Shown in pieces: positions 34,817-44,418 of a DNA stretch of 52,882 nucleotides. The translations under genes and the position numbers were made by a program. Numbering within the stretch: the stretch's first letter is position 1; every line of letters starts with the position of its first letter. Origin of the DNA: Bacillota bacterium (lineage in GTDB: Bacteria > Bacillota > Dethiobacteria > DTU022); the NCBI GenBank assembly GCA_030611385.1, contig JAUWPV010000012.1, positions 1-52,882 on the forward strand, written 5' to 3'. The notes beneath the pieces are model-generated. The model saw only the letters and a program-made list of their open reading frames with translations. It searched no databases and was not told where the DNA came from.

Positions 34817-35575
34817 ATGAATAAATCTATGGAAATACCAGAAAACAAAAATATTTACTATTTCAACTCAATCGATTCAACCAATCAGGCTGTCCGCCGG
34901 CTGGCTGAGCAGGATGCTGCTCATTTCAGCATCGTAATAGCCGAAGAACAGCTTGCCGGCCGTGGCCGTCTTGGGCGCAGCTGGTTTTCTCCTCCATACA
35001 GCGGCCTATGGTTTTCGATACTCCTGAGACCCAAACTGCTCACTCCGCCCAATGCCGCTCAGATTACACTGGTTACAGCCGTTGTAATTGCCTCATATTT
35101 AAGAGATCATCACGGCCTGGAAGTTAAGATCAAGTGGCCTAACGATCTTTTGCTTGAAAATAAAAAAGTCGGCGGAATTCTTACTGAGCTTAAAGGAAAG
35201 CCGGACCATATCGAGTATCTAATTGTCGGCATTGGCCTGAATATTAACCAGCAACAAAGCGATTTCCCAACAAACCTCGGACTGCAGGCCGCATCACTTT
35301 CCACTATAAGCGGACAGCTTTACGACCGAACCGAATTATTTTTATCACTCAGGGATGACCTCATAAAAGGGTATGGTCTTTTTTTCAGTAACGGCTTTAA
35401 TCCCTTCTATCACCTCTGGAAAAAATATACTATCACGCTGGGAAAGAAAGTTACCATTACCTGGCCAGGAGGAACGCTCGCCGGAGAGGCTTTAGACCTT
35501 ACCGAAGAAGGGGCTCTGCTGGTTAAGGACAGCCTTGGAAACACCAAAATAATTAATTACGGTGAAATAAAATAA
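34817..35575 (+). CDS. birA: biotin-protein ligase without DNA-binding domain
   Basis: The 252-residue ligase activates biotin with ATP and attaches it to biotin carboxyl carrier domains. GRGRLGR is at 48-54, WPNDLLLENKKVGGIL near 114-129, and a small C-terminal SH3-like domain follows. No N-terminal helix-turn-helix is present, so this is a monofunctional (class I) enzyme that cannot repress bio genes itself. It is followed by bioY with a 28-base gap. Confidence 0.94.
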   Translation: MNKSMEIPENKNIYYFNSIDSTNQAVRRLAEQDAAHFSIVIAEEQLAGRGRLGRSWFSPPYSGLWFSILLRPKLLTPPNAAQITLVTAVVIASYLRDHHGLEVKIKWPNDLLLENKKVGGILTELKGKPDHIEYLIVGIGLNINQQQSDFPTNLGLQAASLSTISGQLYDRTELFLSLRDDLIKGYGLFFSNGFNPFYHLWKKYTITLGKKVTITWPGGTLAGEALDLTEEGALLVKDSLGNTKIINYGEIK

Positions 35576-35603
35576 TCATCAAAAAGGAGCAAGCAATCTG
35601 CCA

Positions 35604-36149
35604 ATGCAAAAACTAACCATAAGCGCCCTTTTCACAGCCTTAATCGCGGTTTTAGCCCAGGTAGCCGTTCCTCTGCCCTTCAGTCCTGTACCTGTAACCG
35701 GACAGGTGGTCGGAGTTTTATTAACCGGGGCTCTCCTTGGAAGTCGGGCCGGATTTTTAACAGTTGTTGCCTATCTTCTGCTCGGTGCAGCCGGAGCGCC
35801 AGTCTTCTCGCTCGGACGCGGTGGGATTTATATGCTCACCGGCCCAACAGGTGGTTACCTGTGGGGCTTTATCCCGGCAGTTTATTTTGCCGGCCGGATT
35901 ATAGAAAAGGTAGGACAACCCTCAATCTATCGAACTTCAGCCGCCATGCTTACCGCTTTGAGTTTCATCTACCTGTGCGGCTCTCTGCAGCTCGGCCTGA
36001 TCATGCGCTACAATCTCTGGCAGACCATGCTAACCGGGGTTATTCCTTTTGTCCCCCTGGATCTGCTCAAAGCGGCACTGGCCGCTTTTCTGGCCAGGCA
36101 GATTAAAAAATCACTTCAGCAAAATCAATTGGGCCATATTTTAAAGTAA
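35604..36149 (+). CDS. bioY: biotin transporter substrate-binding component
   Basis: BioY is the membrane component of the biotin ECF transporter. It has 181 residues and about six helices. Typical segments are VPLPFSPVPVTGQVVGVLLTGALLG-like (about 22-46) and GGIYMLTGPTGGYLWGF. No bioM/bioN genes are adjacent, so it either acts alone or uses a shared energising module. It ends exactly next to the convergent activase gene with no space for a terminator. Confidence 0.94.
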   Translation: MQKLTISALFTALIAVLAQVAVPLPFSPVPVTGQVVGVLLTGALLGSRAGFLTVVAYLLLGAAGAPVFSLGRGGIYMLTGPTGGYLWGFIPAVYFAGRIIEKVGQPSIYRTSAAMLTALSFIYLCGSLQLGLIMRYNLWQTMLTGVIPFVPLDLLKAALAAFLARQIKKSLQQNQLGHILK

Positions 36150-36926
36150 CTATATATTTATCTCGTCCCAGGCTAACAGGGCAGCGCCGAGAGCTCCGGC
36201 AATTTGCGGTTCGGGTGGAACGATGATCCTGGTGTTTAGCTTTTTGTTGAGGATCCGGACAACTGCTCTATTCTTAGCCACGCCCCCTGTTATCATTACT
36301 TCTTCTTCAAGCCCAACCCGGTTAACCAAACCGGCCATACGGTCAGCGATAGACTGATGCAATCCACGGGCAATATCTTCTCTAGGCAGCCCCTGTGCAA
36401 TTAAAGAAACTACTTCCGATTCGGCAAAAACGGTACACATACTGCTAATCGAAACAGTATTTTGAGCACGATCGCTTAAATCAGAAAGCCCACTAAGCTC
36501 GACTTCAAGAGCCTGGGCCATTACTTCAAGAAAGCGTCCGGTACCGGCGGCACATTTGTCGTTCATCGCAAAATCGACTGCTCTGCCTTCTTTATTTAAA
36601 CGAATAACCTTGCTGTCCTGGCCACCGATGTCGATAACCGTGCGCACCTGCGGATTCCAAAAATGCGCACCGCGGCCGTGACAGGTAATTTCCGTAATTC
36701 TCTGATCGGCAAACTCGATGCTTACACGGCCGTAACCAGTAGCAACTATACATTTCAGATCCGGACGGTTAAGGCCTGCCGCTTTTAGAGACTCTTTTAT
36801 TGCTCTTTCGGCAGCAGTCCTGCTGTTTGACCCGGTGGGCATAATCGTGTAGTGCAGTATCTTCCCTTGTTCCAAGATCACTACTTCAGTAGTCAGAGAG
36901 CCGACATCGATTCCAGCTGCAAGCAT
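36150..36926 (-). CDS. BadF/BadG/HgdC-type ATP-dependent dehydratase/reductase activase
   Basis: This 258-residue member of the ASKHA ATPase family activates 2-hydroxyacyl-CoA dehydratases or benzoyl-CoA reductase-like enzymes by injecting one electron. It shows GIDVGSLTTEVV, DIGGQDSK, cluster ligands C125 (NDKCAAGTG) and C164 (SSMCTVFAES), and MITGGVAKN. Its usual partner subunits are not in this window, so the target is unknown. ATG 36926 follows CGGAGG. Confidence 0.9.
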   Translation of the reverse strand: MLAAGIDVGSLTTEVVILEQGKILHYTIMPTGSNSRTAAERAIKESLKAAGLNRPDLKCIVATGYGRVSIEFADQRITEITCHGRGAHFWNPQVRTVIDIGGQDSKVIRLNKEGRAVDFAMNDKCAAGTGRFLEVMAQALEVELSGLSDLSDRAQNTVSISSMCTVFAESEVVSLIAQGLPREDIARGLHQSIADRMAGLVNRVGLEEEVMITGGVAKNRAVVRILNKKLNTRIIVPPEPQIAGALGAALLAWDEINI

Positions 36927-36976
36927 TAGTAACCTCCGGGTACTGAGAATTCAGGAATCAAAATCAATGACTCTTG

Positions 36977-37561
36977 CTATGGCAGCAGGGCAGTGATCGC
37001 CTGCCAGAGTTCATCGCGGCCGTTTCCGGTTTGGGCGGAGAAAGGAAGCAGTAGATCTGCCTCAAAGAGGCCAAGGCCTTTACGGATTACAGCCAGCTGT
37101 TTCAGCATGGCTCCTCTGGACAATTTGTCGGATTTTGTTGCTACTGTGATGGTGGCAATAGTGTGCGCACGCAGCCAATCTGACATCAGCTTATCATCTT
37201 CGGTTGGCTCATGGCGATTGTCAATCAAGTGCAGGCAGCCGCGAAGATTAGGCCGGCCAACCAGGTAATCTTCAATAATCGGAGCCCAACGCTCACGCTC
37301 TTTTTTGGAAATTTTGGCATAACCATAACCGGGAAGATCGACAAAACAGAATTTGTTATTGAGCAGATAAAAGTAAAGCCCCCTGGTTTTCCCCGGAGTA
37401 GAACTGATTCGGGCCAGATTCTTCTTGTTGATCAGGCTGTTGAGCAGGGATGACTTGCCGACATTGGATCGACCGATAAAGGAAATCTCCGGAATATCCC
37501 AGATTGGAAAATCACCGATATTATATGCGCCAGTTTGCAGGACAGCTTCTTTTATCTTCAC
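36977..37561 (-). CDS. ysxC: ribosome biogenesis GTP-binding protein YsxC/EngB
   Basis: This 194-residue GTPase of the TrmE-Era-like family is required for large ribosomal subunit assembly. G1 GRSNVGKSS is at 30-38, G3 DLPGYG, G4 TKSDK and G5 SAQTG. The start is GTG behind AAGGTGATC. lon-ysxC order is conserved in Bacillus. Confidence 0.95.
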   Translation of the reverse strand: MKIKEAVLQTGAYNIGDFPIWDIPEISFIGRSNVGKSSLLNSLINKKNLARISSTPGKTRGLYFYLLNNKFCFVDLPGYGYAKISKKERERWAPIIEDYLVGRPNLRGCLHLIDNRHEPTEDDKLMSDWLRAHTIATITVATKSDKLSRGAMLKQLAVIRKGLGLFEADLLLPFSAQTGNGRDELWQAITALLP

Positions 37562-37579
37562 TTGATCACCTTGTAAGCA

Positions 37580-39985
37580 CTAATGCTGTATTGAGGAATC
37601 CTGGTTGTTCGCCGGCATGTTGAGATCGTTTTCCCTGATTTGCTTAACTTTTCGGGTAGTTTTTGCACTTTCTGCCGGTTTAACCAGGGCCATTTCCAAC
37701 ACTTCGTCCATGTGTTCGACCAGTTTAATCTCGATTTTGCGGCGGACATTCTGGGGAATATCACTTAAGTCGCGGCGATTTTCCGCCGGCATCAGCATAA
37801 ACTTAATACCGGCCCGGTGAGCGGCAAGCATTTTCGCTTTAACGCCTCCAACCGGTAGGACCCGTCCGCGCAGGGTGATTTCACCGGTCATCGTTACATC
37901 TTTTCTGATCGGTGTTCTGGTCAGGGCCGAAGCAAGGGCAGTGGCCATTGCTATGCCGGCCGAGGGGCCGTCTTTCGGTATGGCGCCCTCTGGAACATGA
38001 ATATGAATATCAATATTTTCATAAAAATTTTCGTCAAGACCTAACGATTCAGCCCGTGAACGGATATAACTTATTGCCGCTTTGGCTGATTCCTGCATGA
38101 CATCACCAAGCTGCCCGGTAAGGATCATTTCACCTTTCCCCTTCATCAGCGATATCTCAATTGATAACAGGTCTCCACCACTTTCTGTCCAGGCCAACCC
38201 GGTGGCTACGCCAATTTCGTCCTCTTTCTCTGCCGAGCCATAGCGATAGCGAGGTATACCCAGGTATATTTGCAGATTTTGCCTGGTCAGTTTGATATGC
38301 TTCTGCCGATCTTTAACCACTTCGCGGGCCACTTTGCGGCAGATAGCGGAAATATTCCGTTCCAGGTTACGCACGCCCGCTTCACGTGTATATTCACGAA
38401 TAATCATGCGTACCGCTCCTTCGGATAATTCCAGGTTCTTTTCCGAAAGGCCGTGCTCTTGAAGCTGCTTCGGAATTAAATACTGGCGCGCAATTTCCAC
38501 CTTATCTTCTTCTGTATAACCAGGTATATGGATCAGTTCCATTCGGTCGAGCAGAGGCTGGGGAATATTATATGAAGTGTTTCCGGTGGTGATAAACAGC
38601 ACCTGGGACAGGTCAAAAGGCACTTCTATATAGTGATCACTGAAAGTATTATTCTGCTCTGGATCAAGCACTTCCAGCAGTGCCGCTGAGGGATCGCCCC
38701 TGAAATCTGTTGACATTTTATCAATTTCATCCATCAGAAAAACCGGGTTCTTTGACTTGGCCTGACGCATCCCCTGGATGATCCGGCCCGGCATGGCACC
38801 GATATAGGTGCGCCGATGGCCCCGCACTTCCGCTTCGTCGCGCACTCCGCCCAGGGAAATTCGCACAAAATTGCGTTCCAGGGCCCGGGCAACAGATTTG
38901 GCCAGGGAAGTTTTTCCCACTCCCGGCGGGCCGATCAGGCAGATAATCGGGCCTTTAAGCTTTTCAGCCAGCTGGCGCACCGCCAGATACTCGATGATCC
39001 GTTCTTTTACTTTTAATAACCCAGAATGATCTTCATCAAGAATCTGTTCGGCTACATCAAGATCCAGGCGGTCGGCAGTCTCCACGGACCAGGGTACCTC
39101 CAACAGCCAGTCAAGATAAGTCCTGATCACAATCCCTTCTGCTGCCGCCGGAGGCATTTTCTCCAACCGCTCTACTTCTTTGAGCGCTTTTTCTTCAACC
39201 TCTTCGGGTAGTTTGGCCTCGGCTATTTTTTCACGGTATTCTTCCGCTTCAGCCATCCGTTCATCTTTCTCGCCCAGTTCTTTTTGGATCGCCTTCATCT
39301 GCTCGCGCAGGTAGTACTCTTTCTGAGTTTTTTCCATCTGCTTGCGAACCCGCAAATTTATCTTTCGTTCGATCTCCAATATTTCCATTTCCCTGCTGAG
39401 AATTTCATTCAGCTTTTCCAGACGCTTCATCGAATCAGTTGCTTCAAGAATTTCCTGTTTTTGTTGAATTTTCATGCTCAGGTGAGAGGCAATCACATCA
39501 GTAAAACGCCCCGGCTCCTCAATGTCAGCTACAGTGGAAAGGACCTCCGGCGGGACTTTACGGTTGATCTTGACATATTGTTCGAACTGGCAAAACACGC
39601 TGCGCATCTGTGCTTCTATTTCAGTGGTTTTCTTTGGATTATCTTTAATGATCACTGTTTCCGCTTCTAAATAATGTTCATCAGTAAACAGTTCCCGTAG
39701 TTTAGCCCTGTTTAAACCCTCGACCAGAACACGGATAGTACCACCGGGGAGTTTAATCATCTGCTTGACCTGGGCTACTGTTCCGACTTCATAGAGATCA
39801 TCTACTGTTGGTTCATCTACTCTGGCCTCTTTTTGGGTTACCAGTAATATACGACTATCTTTGATCATAGCCCGCTCAAGGGCCGCTATTGATCGCCCCC
39901 TGCCGACATCGAGATGAAGAATCATGCCTGGAAATACCAAGACTCCTCTTAAAGGGAGCACCGCTAATCTTTCTTTCGCAACCAT
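37580..39985 (-). CDS. lon: ATP-dependent protease Lon
   Basis: LonA (801 residues) degrades unfolded and regulatory proteins in the cytoplasm. It has the N-terminal LON domain, a coiled-coil middle, AAA+ Walker A GPPGVGKT (352-359) and Walker B FLMDEIDK, and the Ser-Lys dyad S675 (DGPSAG) and K716 (VGGVKAK). I chose ATG 39985 because AAGGTGG lies about 9 bases upstream; the GTG at 39997 is too near that site. It lies in the tig-clpP-clpX-lon-ysxC series. Confidence 0.97.
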   Translation of the reverse strand: MVAKERLAVLPLRGVLVFPGMILHLDVGRGRSIAALERAMIKDSRILLVTQKEARVDEPTVDDLYEVGTVAQVKQMIKLPGGTIRVLVEGLNRAKLRELFTDEHYLEAETVIIKDNPKKTTEIEAQMRSVFCQFEQYVKINRKVPPEVLSTVADIEEPGRFTDVIASHLSMKIQQKQEILEATDSMKRLEKLNEILSREMEILEIERKINLRVRKQMEKTQKEYYLREQMKAIQKELGEKDERMAEAEEYREKIAEAKLPEEVEEKALKEVERLEKMPPAAAEGIVIRTYLDWLLEVPWSVETADRLDLDVAEQILDEDHSGLLKVKERIIEYLAVRQLAEKLKGPIICLIGPPGVGKTSLAKSVARALERNFVRISLGGVRDEAEVRGHRRTYIGAMPGRIIQGMRQAKSKNPVFLMDEIDKMSTDFRGDPSAALLEVLDPEQNNTFSDHYIEVPFDLSQVLFITTGNTSYNIPQPLLDRMELIHIPGYTEEDKVEIARQYLIPKQLQEHGLSEKNLELSEGAVRMIIREYTREAGVRNLERNISAICRKVAREVVKDRQKHIKLTRQNLQIYLGIPRYRYGSAEKEDEIGVATGLAWTESGGDLLSIEISLMKGKGEMILTGQLGDVMQESAKAAISYIRSRAESLGLDENFYENIDIHIHVPEGAIPKDGPSAGIAMATALASALTRTPIRKDVTMTGEITLRGRVLPVGGVKAKMLAAHRAGIKFMLMPAENRRDLSDIPQNVRRKIEIKLVEHMDEVLEMALVKPAESAKTTRKVKQIRENDLNMPANNQDSSIQH

Positions 39986-40106
39986 AATGAAAACCACCTT
40001 CCCGAATGAAAAGTTAAAGCGAGAAGCTCGGGCATCTCTATTATTCGCTTCCCGCTTTCTATTTCCTTTTATACAACTGGTTTGGATACTGCCTTTTGTA
40101 TTTGTT

Positions 40107-41366
40107 TCAGGCTGTTTCTTCTTTCTTTTTACGTTTATCCCTGGTCGCCAGCAGTGGTGTTTCTTTATTCACGACAACCTCTTTGGTAATAATACAGCGA
40201 CCGATATCATCCCTTGAGGGCAATTCAAACATTACATCGAGAAGAGTCTCTTCCAATATAGCCCTTAAACCTCTGGCCCCTGTTTTTCTTTTCATTGCTT
40301 CTCCAGCTATCGCCTGCAGGCAGTTGTCTTTAAACTCGAGAACCACTCCATCAAGTTCAAAAATCTTCTGGTATTGTTTGATCAAAGCATTGCGCGGCTC
40401 TTTCAGGATACGCACAAAGGCTTCTTCGTCGAGTGGATCGAGAGTAGCTATAACCGGAATCCTGCCTACAAATTCGGGGATCAATCCATATTTGAGCAAA
40501 TCCTGCGGCAGGATCTGTTTTAAAATTGCCCCCAGGTTACTGTCATCGCGAGACAATACCTCTGCGCCAAAACCGATTCCTTTACTGCCGATCCTGTTCT
40601 GGATAATCTTTTCCAGACCATCAAAGGCGCCGCCGCAGATAAAAAGGATATCGGTCGTATCAATTTGCATAAATTCCTGATGCGGATGCTTGCGCCCGCC
40701 CTGAGGCGGCACACTGGCGACCGTTCCTTCCAGTATCTTCAGCAATGCCTGCTGGACTCCCTCTCCGGAAACATCACGGGTAATGGAGGGATTATCAGTT
40801 TTGCGGGCAATTTTGTCAATCTCATCGATATAAATAATCCCTTTTTCCGCTTTTTCCAGATCATAATCAGCGGCCTGGATTAATTTTAAGAGAATATTTT
40901 CTACATCTTCACCAACATAACCGGCTTCGGTCAGTGAAGTGGCATCGGCAATAGCAAAGGGAACATTTAATATGCGAGCCAGGGTTTGAGCAAGCAGCGT
41001 TTTACCGACTCCGGTCGGACCAACCAAGACGATATTGCTTTTCTGCAGTTCAACATCTTCAACTTTCTGGCTGGCCTTAACTCTTTTATAATGATTGTAC
41101 ACAGCTACAGCCAGGCTCTTCTTGGCATGGTCCTGTCCAATCACGTATTGATCAAGGACATCTTTAATATCCTGCGGTTTAGGTAGTTCGACGTGGTCTA
41201 GTTCGCTTTCATCACCAATCTCTTCTTCAATAATTTCATTACAGAGCTCAATACACTCATCACAAATATAGACCCCCGGTCCGGCAACAAGCTTACGGAC
41301 CTGCTCCTGGCTTTTACCGCAAAATGAGCATTTTAGCTGTCCTTTTTCTTCGTTAAATTTAAACAT
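40107..41366 (-). CDS. clpX: ATP-dependent Clp protease ATP-binding subunit ClpX
   Basis: This 419-residue AAA+ unfoldase has the N-terminal zinc-binding domain with C13, C16, C35 and C38, Walker A GPTGVGKT, Walker [10 protein letters not shown], and the ClpP-contacting IGF loop ([11 protein letters not shown]). It is immediately downstream of clpP and forms the ClpXP protease. Confidence 0.97.
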   Translation of the reverse strand: MFKFNEEKGQLKCSFCGKSQEQVRKLVAGPGVYICDECIELCNEIIEEEIGDESELDHVELPKPQDIKDVLDQYVIGQDHAKKSLAVAVYNHYKRVKASQKVEDVELQKSNIVLVGPTGVGKTLLAQTLARILNVPFAIADATSLTEAGYVGEDVENILLKLIQAADYDLEKAEKGIIYIDEIDKIARKTDNPSITRDVSGEGVQQALLKILEGTVASVPPQGGRKHPHQEFMQIDTTDILFICGGAFDGLEKIIQNRIGSKGIGFGAEVLSRDDSNLGAILKQILPQDLLKYGLIPEFVGRIPVIATLDPLDEEAFVRILKEPRNALIKQYQKIFELDGVVLEFKDNCLQAIAGEAMKRKTGARGLRAILEETLLDVMFELPSRDDIGRCIITKEVVVNKETPLLATRDKRKKKEETA

Positions 41367-41392
41367 TTGGAGAGTTCACCTCATCTCCGTTA

Positions 41393-41980
41393 TTAAGATC
41401 GTTGGGTCAGAATGTCGTCAATCAAACCATATTTCTTGGCATCACCGGCAGACATAAAGAAATCGCGGTCTGTATCCCGGGAAATATTTTCAACCGACTG
41501 CCCAGTATGATTAGCCAGTATTTCATTCAGTGACTCGCGAATCTTTAAAATTTCACGGGCATGAATTTCAATATCCACTGCTTGGCCCTGGGCTCCTCCA
41601 GCTGGCTGGTGCAGCATAATCCTGGAATTGGGCAGGGCAAAACGCTTGCCCTTTTCCCCGGCCGCCAAGAGCACTGCTCCAAAACTGGCTGCCAGACCAA
41701 CACAGATCGTCGAAATTGCCGGCTTCACATAACGCATTGTATCATAGATAGCCATACCGGCATAAATCGATCCACCGGGAGAGTTAATATAAAGGTTAAT
41801 ATCCTTCTTGGGATCCTCGGATTCAAGGAAAAGCATCTGGGCAACAATCAGATTGGCTACATTATCGTCAATCGCACTGCCCAGAAAAACAATACGATCT
41901 TTAAGCAGTCGCGAATAAATATCATATGCTCTCTCGCCGCGGCTGGTCTGTTCGACAACCATCGGAACTAAAATGCTCAT
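41393..41980 (-). CDS. clpP: ATP-dependent Clp protease proteolytic subunit
   Basis: This 195-residue serine protease has catalytic S99 ([14 protein letters not shown]), H124 (IMLHQPAGG) and D173. The loop before the serine has Phe instead of the commoner Met. The first residues ([12 protein letters not shown]) suggest a short propeptide. Sandwiched between tig and clpX. Confidence 0.97.
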   Translation of the reverse strand: MSILVPMVVEQTSRGERAYDIYSRLLKDRIVFLGSAIDDNVANLIVAQMLFLESEDPKKDINLYINSPGGSIYAGMAIYDTMRYVKPAISTICVGLAASFGAVLLAAGEKGKRFALPNSRIMLHQPAGGAQGQAVDIEIHAREILKIRESLNEILANHTGQSVENISRDTDRDFFMSAGDAKKYGLIDDILTQRS

Positions 41981-42010
41981 TATTTAACCTCCCTAATTAA
42001 TGCTATTATA

Positions 42011-43456
42011 CTACTCTTTCGATTCACCCTGTACAGTTTTAGTTTTTTTTACAGGAGCCTTTATGGTTACTTTTTTCTTGGCCGGCGCTTCATTCGCTGT
42101 ATCCTTTTTTAGCTTTTCCGGTTCAGTATCAGCAGTTTTTTTCTTCTTTACTGCCTTTTTCTTTACTTTCTTGATTTCTGCTCCTTCAACAATCAAATCA
42201 ATCGCTTTACGGATACGCATTTCCTCAAGCATAACCGGTAAACGCCCCTGCTTTTCTAAAATACCCCTGATCCTTTCCGGATCATCATTGTAACTTTTTG
42301 CAATTTCGTTAAGCTTGGCTTCCATTTCGCTATCTTCAATGCTGATTCCTTCTTTTTTCGCCACCGCATCAAGAACCAGGTTGGCTTTAGCTCTCTCTCC
42401 CGCCTCTTTACGCCTGTCTTCACGCAGATCTTCTTTACTTTTACCGGAAAGCTCGACAAATTGTTCGAGACTCATGCCCTGATAGTGCAGGTAACTCTCC
42501 AAATCCCCAACTATCCGATCAATTTGGCGTTCAACCAGTATTTTCGGAGGTTCAACCGTTGAGGCATTGCTTACTTTTTCGATTAGATATTCTTCCAGCT
42601 TAGTTTTTGATTGTTCCACAGCATTTTTTAACAGCTTTTCCCTGAGATCTGCTTTCATCTCTTCAAGCGTTTCAAACTCGCTGATCTCTTTGGCAAAATC
42701 ATCGTCAAGATCCGGCAGTTGCTTCTCTTTAATCTGCTTAATTTTTACTTTAAATACTGCATCTTTACCGGCAATATCGTCTTTGCGATAGTTATCGGGA
42801 AAGCTGACCCTTACTTCTTTTTCTTCATCCAGGTCAAAGCCGATCAACTGCTCTTCAAAACCGGGCATAAATGATTTCGAGCCCAGCTCCAGCGAGTAGT
42901 TTTCAGCTTCGCCTCCTTCAAAAAGCTCACCATCAACGAACCCCTTGAAGTCAATCGTAACCAGGTCACCTTGTTTGACCGGACCCTTTTCACGCGGAAC
43001 CAGCCGGGCATTCTGCTCTCTCAGCATATAAAAATGATGTTCAATCTGGATATCATCAACTTCCGCCTCATCCTGCTCCGCTTTAAGACCGATGTACTTG
43101 CCAAGTTCAACCGGGGGAAGCACTTCGGCCACAGCATTAAAGAGAAGCGGTTTCCCTTCTTCAATTTGGATTATCTCAAACTCTGGGTGATCGATGGGAT
43201 CAATATCCGCTTCCTTTAAAGCTTCTTCATAAGCCGGTGGGACCAACAGTTCAAGCACTTCTTCATGCAGTACTTCCGGCCCAAACCGCGATTCCAAAAT
43301 ACGGCGTGGTACCTTGCCTTTGCGAAAGCCAGGCAGGTTAATTGTTTTGACAACTTTATGATAGGCTCTGGCCAAAGCTGTATCGACATCCGGCGCAGCT
43401 ACCTCTATCTCCAGTTTAATCTTATTATTGTCTGTTTTTTCCAAACGGTTTAGCAT
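42011..43456 (-). CDS. tig: trigger factor with lysine-rich C-terminal tail
   Basis: Trigger factor is a ribosome-associated chaperone and prolyl isomerase. The ribosome-binding signature GFRKGKVPRRILE is near residue 44, the FKBP domain spans about 150-240, and the C-terminal chaperone domain runs to about 423. The last 58 residues (424-481) add a tail with 20 lysines plus Ala, Thr and Glu, resembling histone H1-like tails and absent from model trigger factors. ATG 43456 follows AAGGAGA. It is the first gene of the tig-clpP-clpX-lon block. Confidence 0.95.
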   Translation of the reverse strand: MLNRLEKTDNNKIKLEIEVAAPDVDTALARAYHKVVKTINLPGFRKGKVPRRILESRFGPEVLHEEVLELLVPPAYEEALKEADIDPIDHPEFEIIQIEEGKPLLFNAVAEVLPPVELGKYIGLKAEQDEAEVDDIQIEHHFYMLREQNARLVPREKGPVKQGDLVTIDFKGFVDGELFEGGEAENYSLELGSKSFMPGFEEQLIGFDLDEEKEVRVSFPDNYRKDDIAGKDAVFKVKIKQIKEKQLPDLDDDFAKEISEFETLEEMKADLREKLLKNAVEQSKTKLEEYLIEKVSNASTVEPPKILVERQIDRIVGDLESYLHYQGMSLEQFVELSGKSKEDLREDRRKEAGERAKANLVLDAVAKKEGISIEDSEMEAKLNEIAKSYNDDPERIRGILEKQGRLPVMLEEMRIRKAIDLIVEGAEIKKVKKKAVKKKKTADTEPEKLKKDTANEAPAKKKVTIKAPVKKTKTVQGESKE

Positions 43457-43530
43457 AGATAATCGTCTCCTTACTTTAAAAACTTATTATCGATCCGCAG
43501 CCATGATCAGAACAGCATCGTCTGGCTGAA

Positions 43531-43558
43531 TAATAAAAACGCCTTTAAATCAGGCGTT
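43531..43558 (-). terminator. minus-strand intrinsic terminator upstream of tig
   Basis: AACGCCT (43538-43544) and AGGCGTT (43552-43558) form a 7-bp stem. On the minus strand a TTTTTATTA stretch follows. No minus-strand gene lies between it and the divergent fadR, so it would end a leader or small RNA of up to about 180 nt, before tig. Confidence 0.6.
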
Positions 43559-43570
43559 GAATGCAAATAT

Positions 43571-43599
43571 ATATTACCATAGATAAATTATGGCTACAA
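43571..43599 (-). promoter_or_regulatory. putative promoter of tig
   Basis: On the minus strand TTGTAG (43599-43594), 17 bases, then TAATAT (43576-43571) preceded by TGG. A start near 43565 would put the hairpin above at the very 5' end of the tig RNA. A second minus-strand TATAAT at 43720-43715 is an upstream alternative. Confidence 0.4.
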
Positions 43600-43603
43600 C
43601 TGA

Positions 43604-43635
43604 TAATCCGCAGAAGTGTTGTTAATCCGCAGAAG
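43604..43635. repeat. 13-bp direct repeat TAATCCGCAGAAG x2, 19-bp period
   Basis: Exact copies lie at 43604-43616 and 43623-43635, upstream of tig. A third copy with one change (TAATCCGCAAAAG) is at 50363-50375, upstream of the MurE-like gene. The spacing and the location suggest a regulator-binding site. Confidence 0.55.
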
Positions 43636-43695
43636 AGAATCTTTTAGTTTCCTGGCATTATCTCTTTTAGAGCTTCTTAATAATTGCGATAAATC

Positions 43696-43724
43696 TTGAT
43701 TATTATCTCAAAAAATTATACAAT
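43696..43724 (+). promoter_or_regulatory. promoter of fadR-fadN-fadA
   Basis: TTGATT (43696-43701), 17 bases, and TACAAT (43719-43724). The predicted start near 43731 is inside the FadR box, so binding would block transcription. Confidence 0.6.
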
Positions 43725-43729
43725 TATCG

Positions 43730-43747
43730 TGAATGAGCATTCATTCA
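43730..43747 (+). promoter_or_regulatory. FadR-type operator (18-bp palindrome)
   Basis: TGAATGA-GCAT-TCATTCA is a perfect palindrome with the same arms and spacing as the Bacillus subtilis FadR consensus TGAATGA-N4-TCATTCA. It lies 19 bases before a TetR gene resembling FadR. Confidence 0.85.
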
Positions 43748-43766
43748 TTATAGTGGGAGGGCTGAT

Positions 43767-44348
43767 ATGGCCAAACGGATCGGAGAAAAATACCAGGTAA
43801 TCCTCGAAGCAGCAGTTAAGACCTTTGCCCGAACCGGGTACCACCGCACACGGGTTGCCGATATCGCCCATGAAGCAGGAGTGGCAGACGGTACCGTTTA
43901 CATTTACTTTAAAAATAAAGAAGATGTCCTGATTTCCCTTTTCCAGGACTTAATGATCCGATTTGTTGATGAATTACAAAACGAGCTTGTTCAATACCAG
44001 GATGCCAACGAAAAGCTGATCGCGATTATCAATTATCATCTGACTACCCTGGCCAATAAACCAGACCAGGCTAAAGTAACCCAGATTGAATTGAGGCAGA
44101 TCGATCAGACAATCAACGACGGCATATCCAAACCGCTGATGAGTTATTTTCAATTGATTGAGGAGGTGATTGACGAAGGCAAAGAGCAGAATCTTTACCG
44201 GCAAAACCTAAATACAAGAACAGCCCGGAAAGTTATATTCGGGGCGATCGATGAAGTGGTCACCTGCTGGGTCATGTCCAACAAACCCTATGACCTTAGT
44301 ACCCTGAGCGAACCTGTATTCGATATGCTGGTAAGAGGTCTGCGTTAG
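43767..44348 (+). CDS. fadR: TetR-family fatty-acid degradation regulator, FadR (YsiA)-like
   Basis: This 193-residue TetR protein has the DNA-binding helices at about 25-50, including VADIAHEAGVADGTVYIYFKNKEDVL, a stretch very like Bacillus FadR. Other shared parts are QIELRQ and the C-terminal IFGAIDEVVTCWVM. In Bacillus, FadR represses beta-oxidation genes and long-chain acyl-CoA releases it. The box at 43730-43747 makes self-regulation, and control of fadN and fadA, very likely. Confidence 0.9.
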   Translation: MAKRIGEKYQVILEAAVKTFARTGYHRTRVADIAHEAGVADGTVYIYFKNKEDVLISLFQDLMIRFVDELQNELVQYQDANEKLIAIINYHLTTLANKPDQAKVTQIELRQIDQTINDGISKPLMSYFQLIEEVIDEGKEQNLYRQNLNTRTARKVIFGAIDEVVTCWVMSNKPYDLSTLSEPVFDMLVRGLR

Positions 44349-44418
44349 GTTCTCCCCTTATTAATCATCTTTTCATAAGATGCTTAAGCTTAAATTTATT
44401 TCACAAGGAGGTATTTTA

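Noticed and set aside
44362-44385. Hairpin CATCTT/AAGATG between fadR and fadN as a terminator
   Set aside because: Six-bp stem followed by mixed sequence, and an operon reading through it is more plausible.
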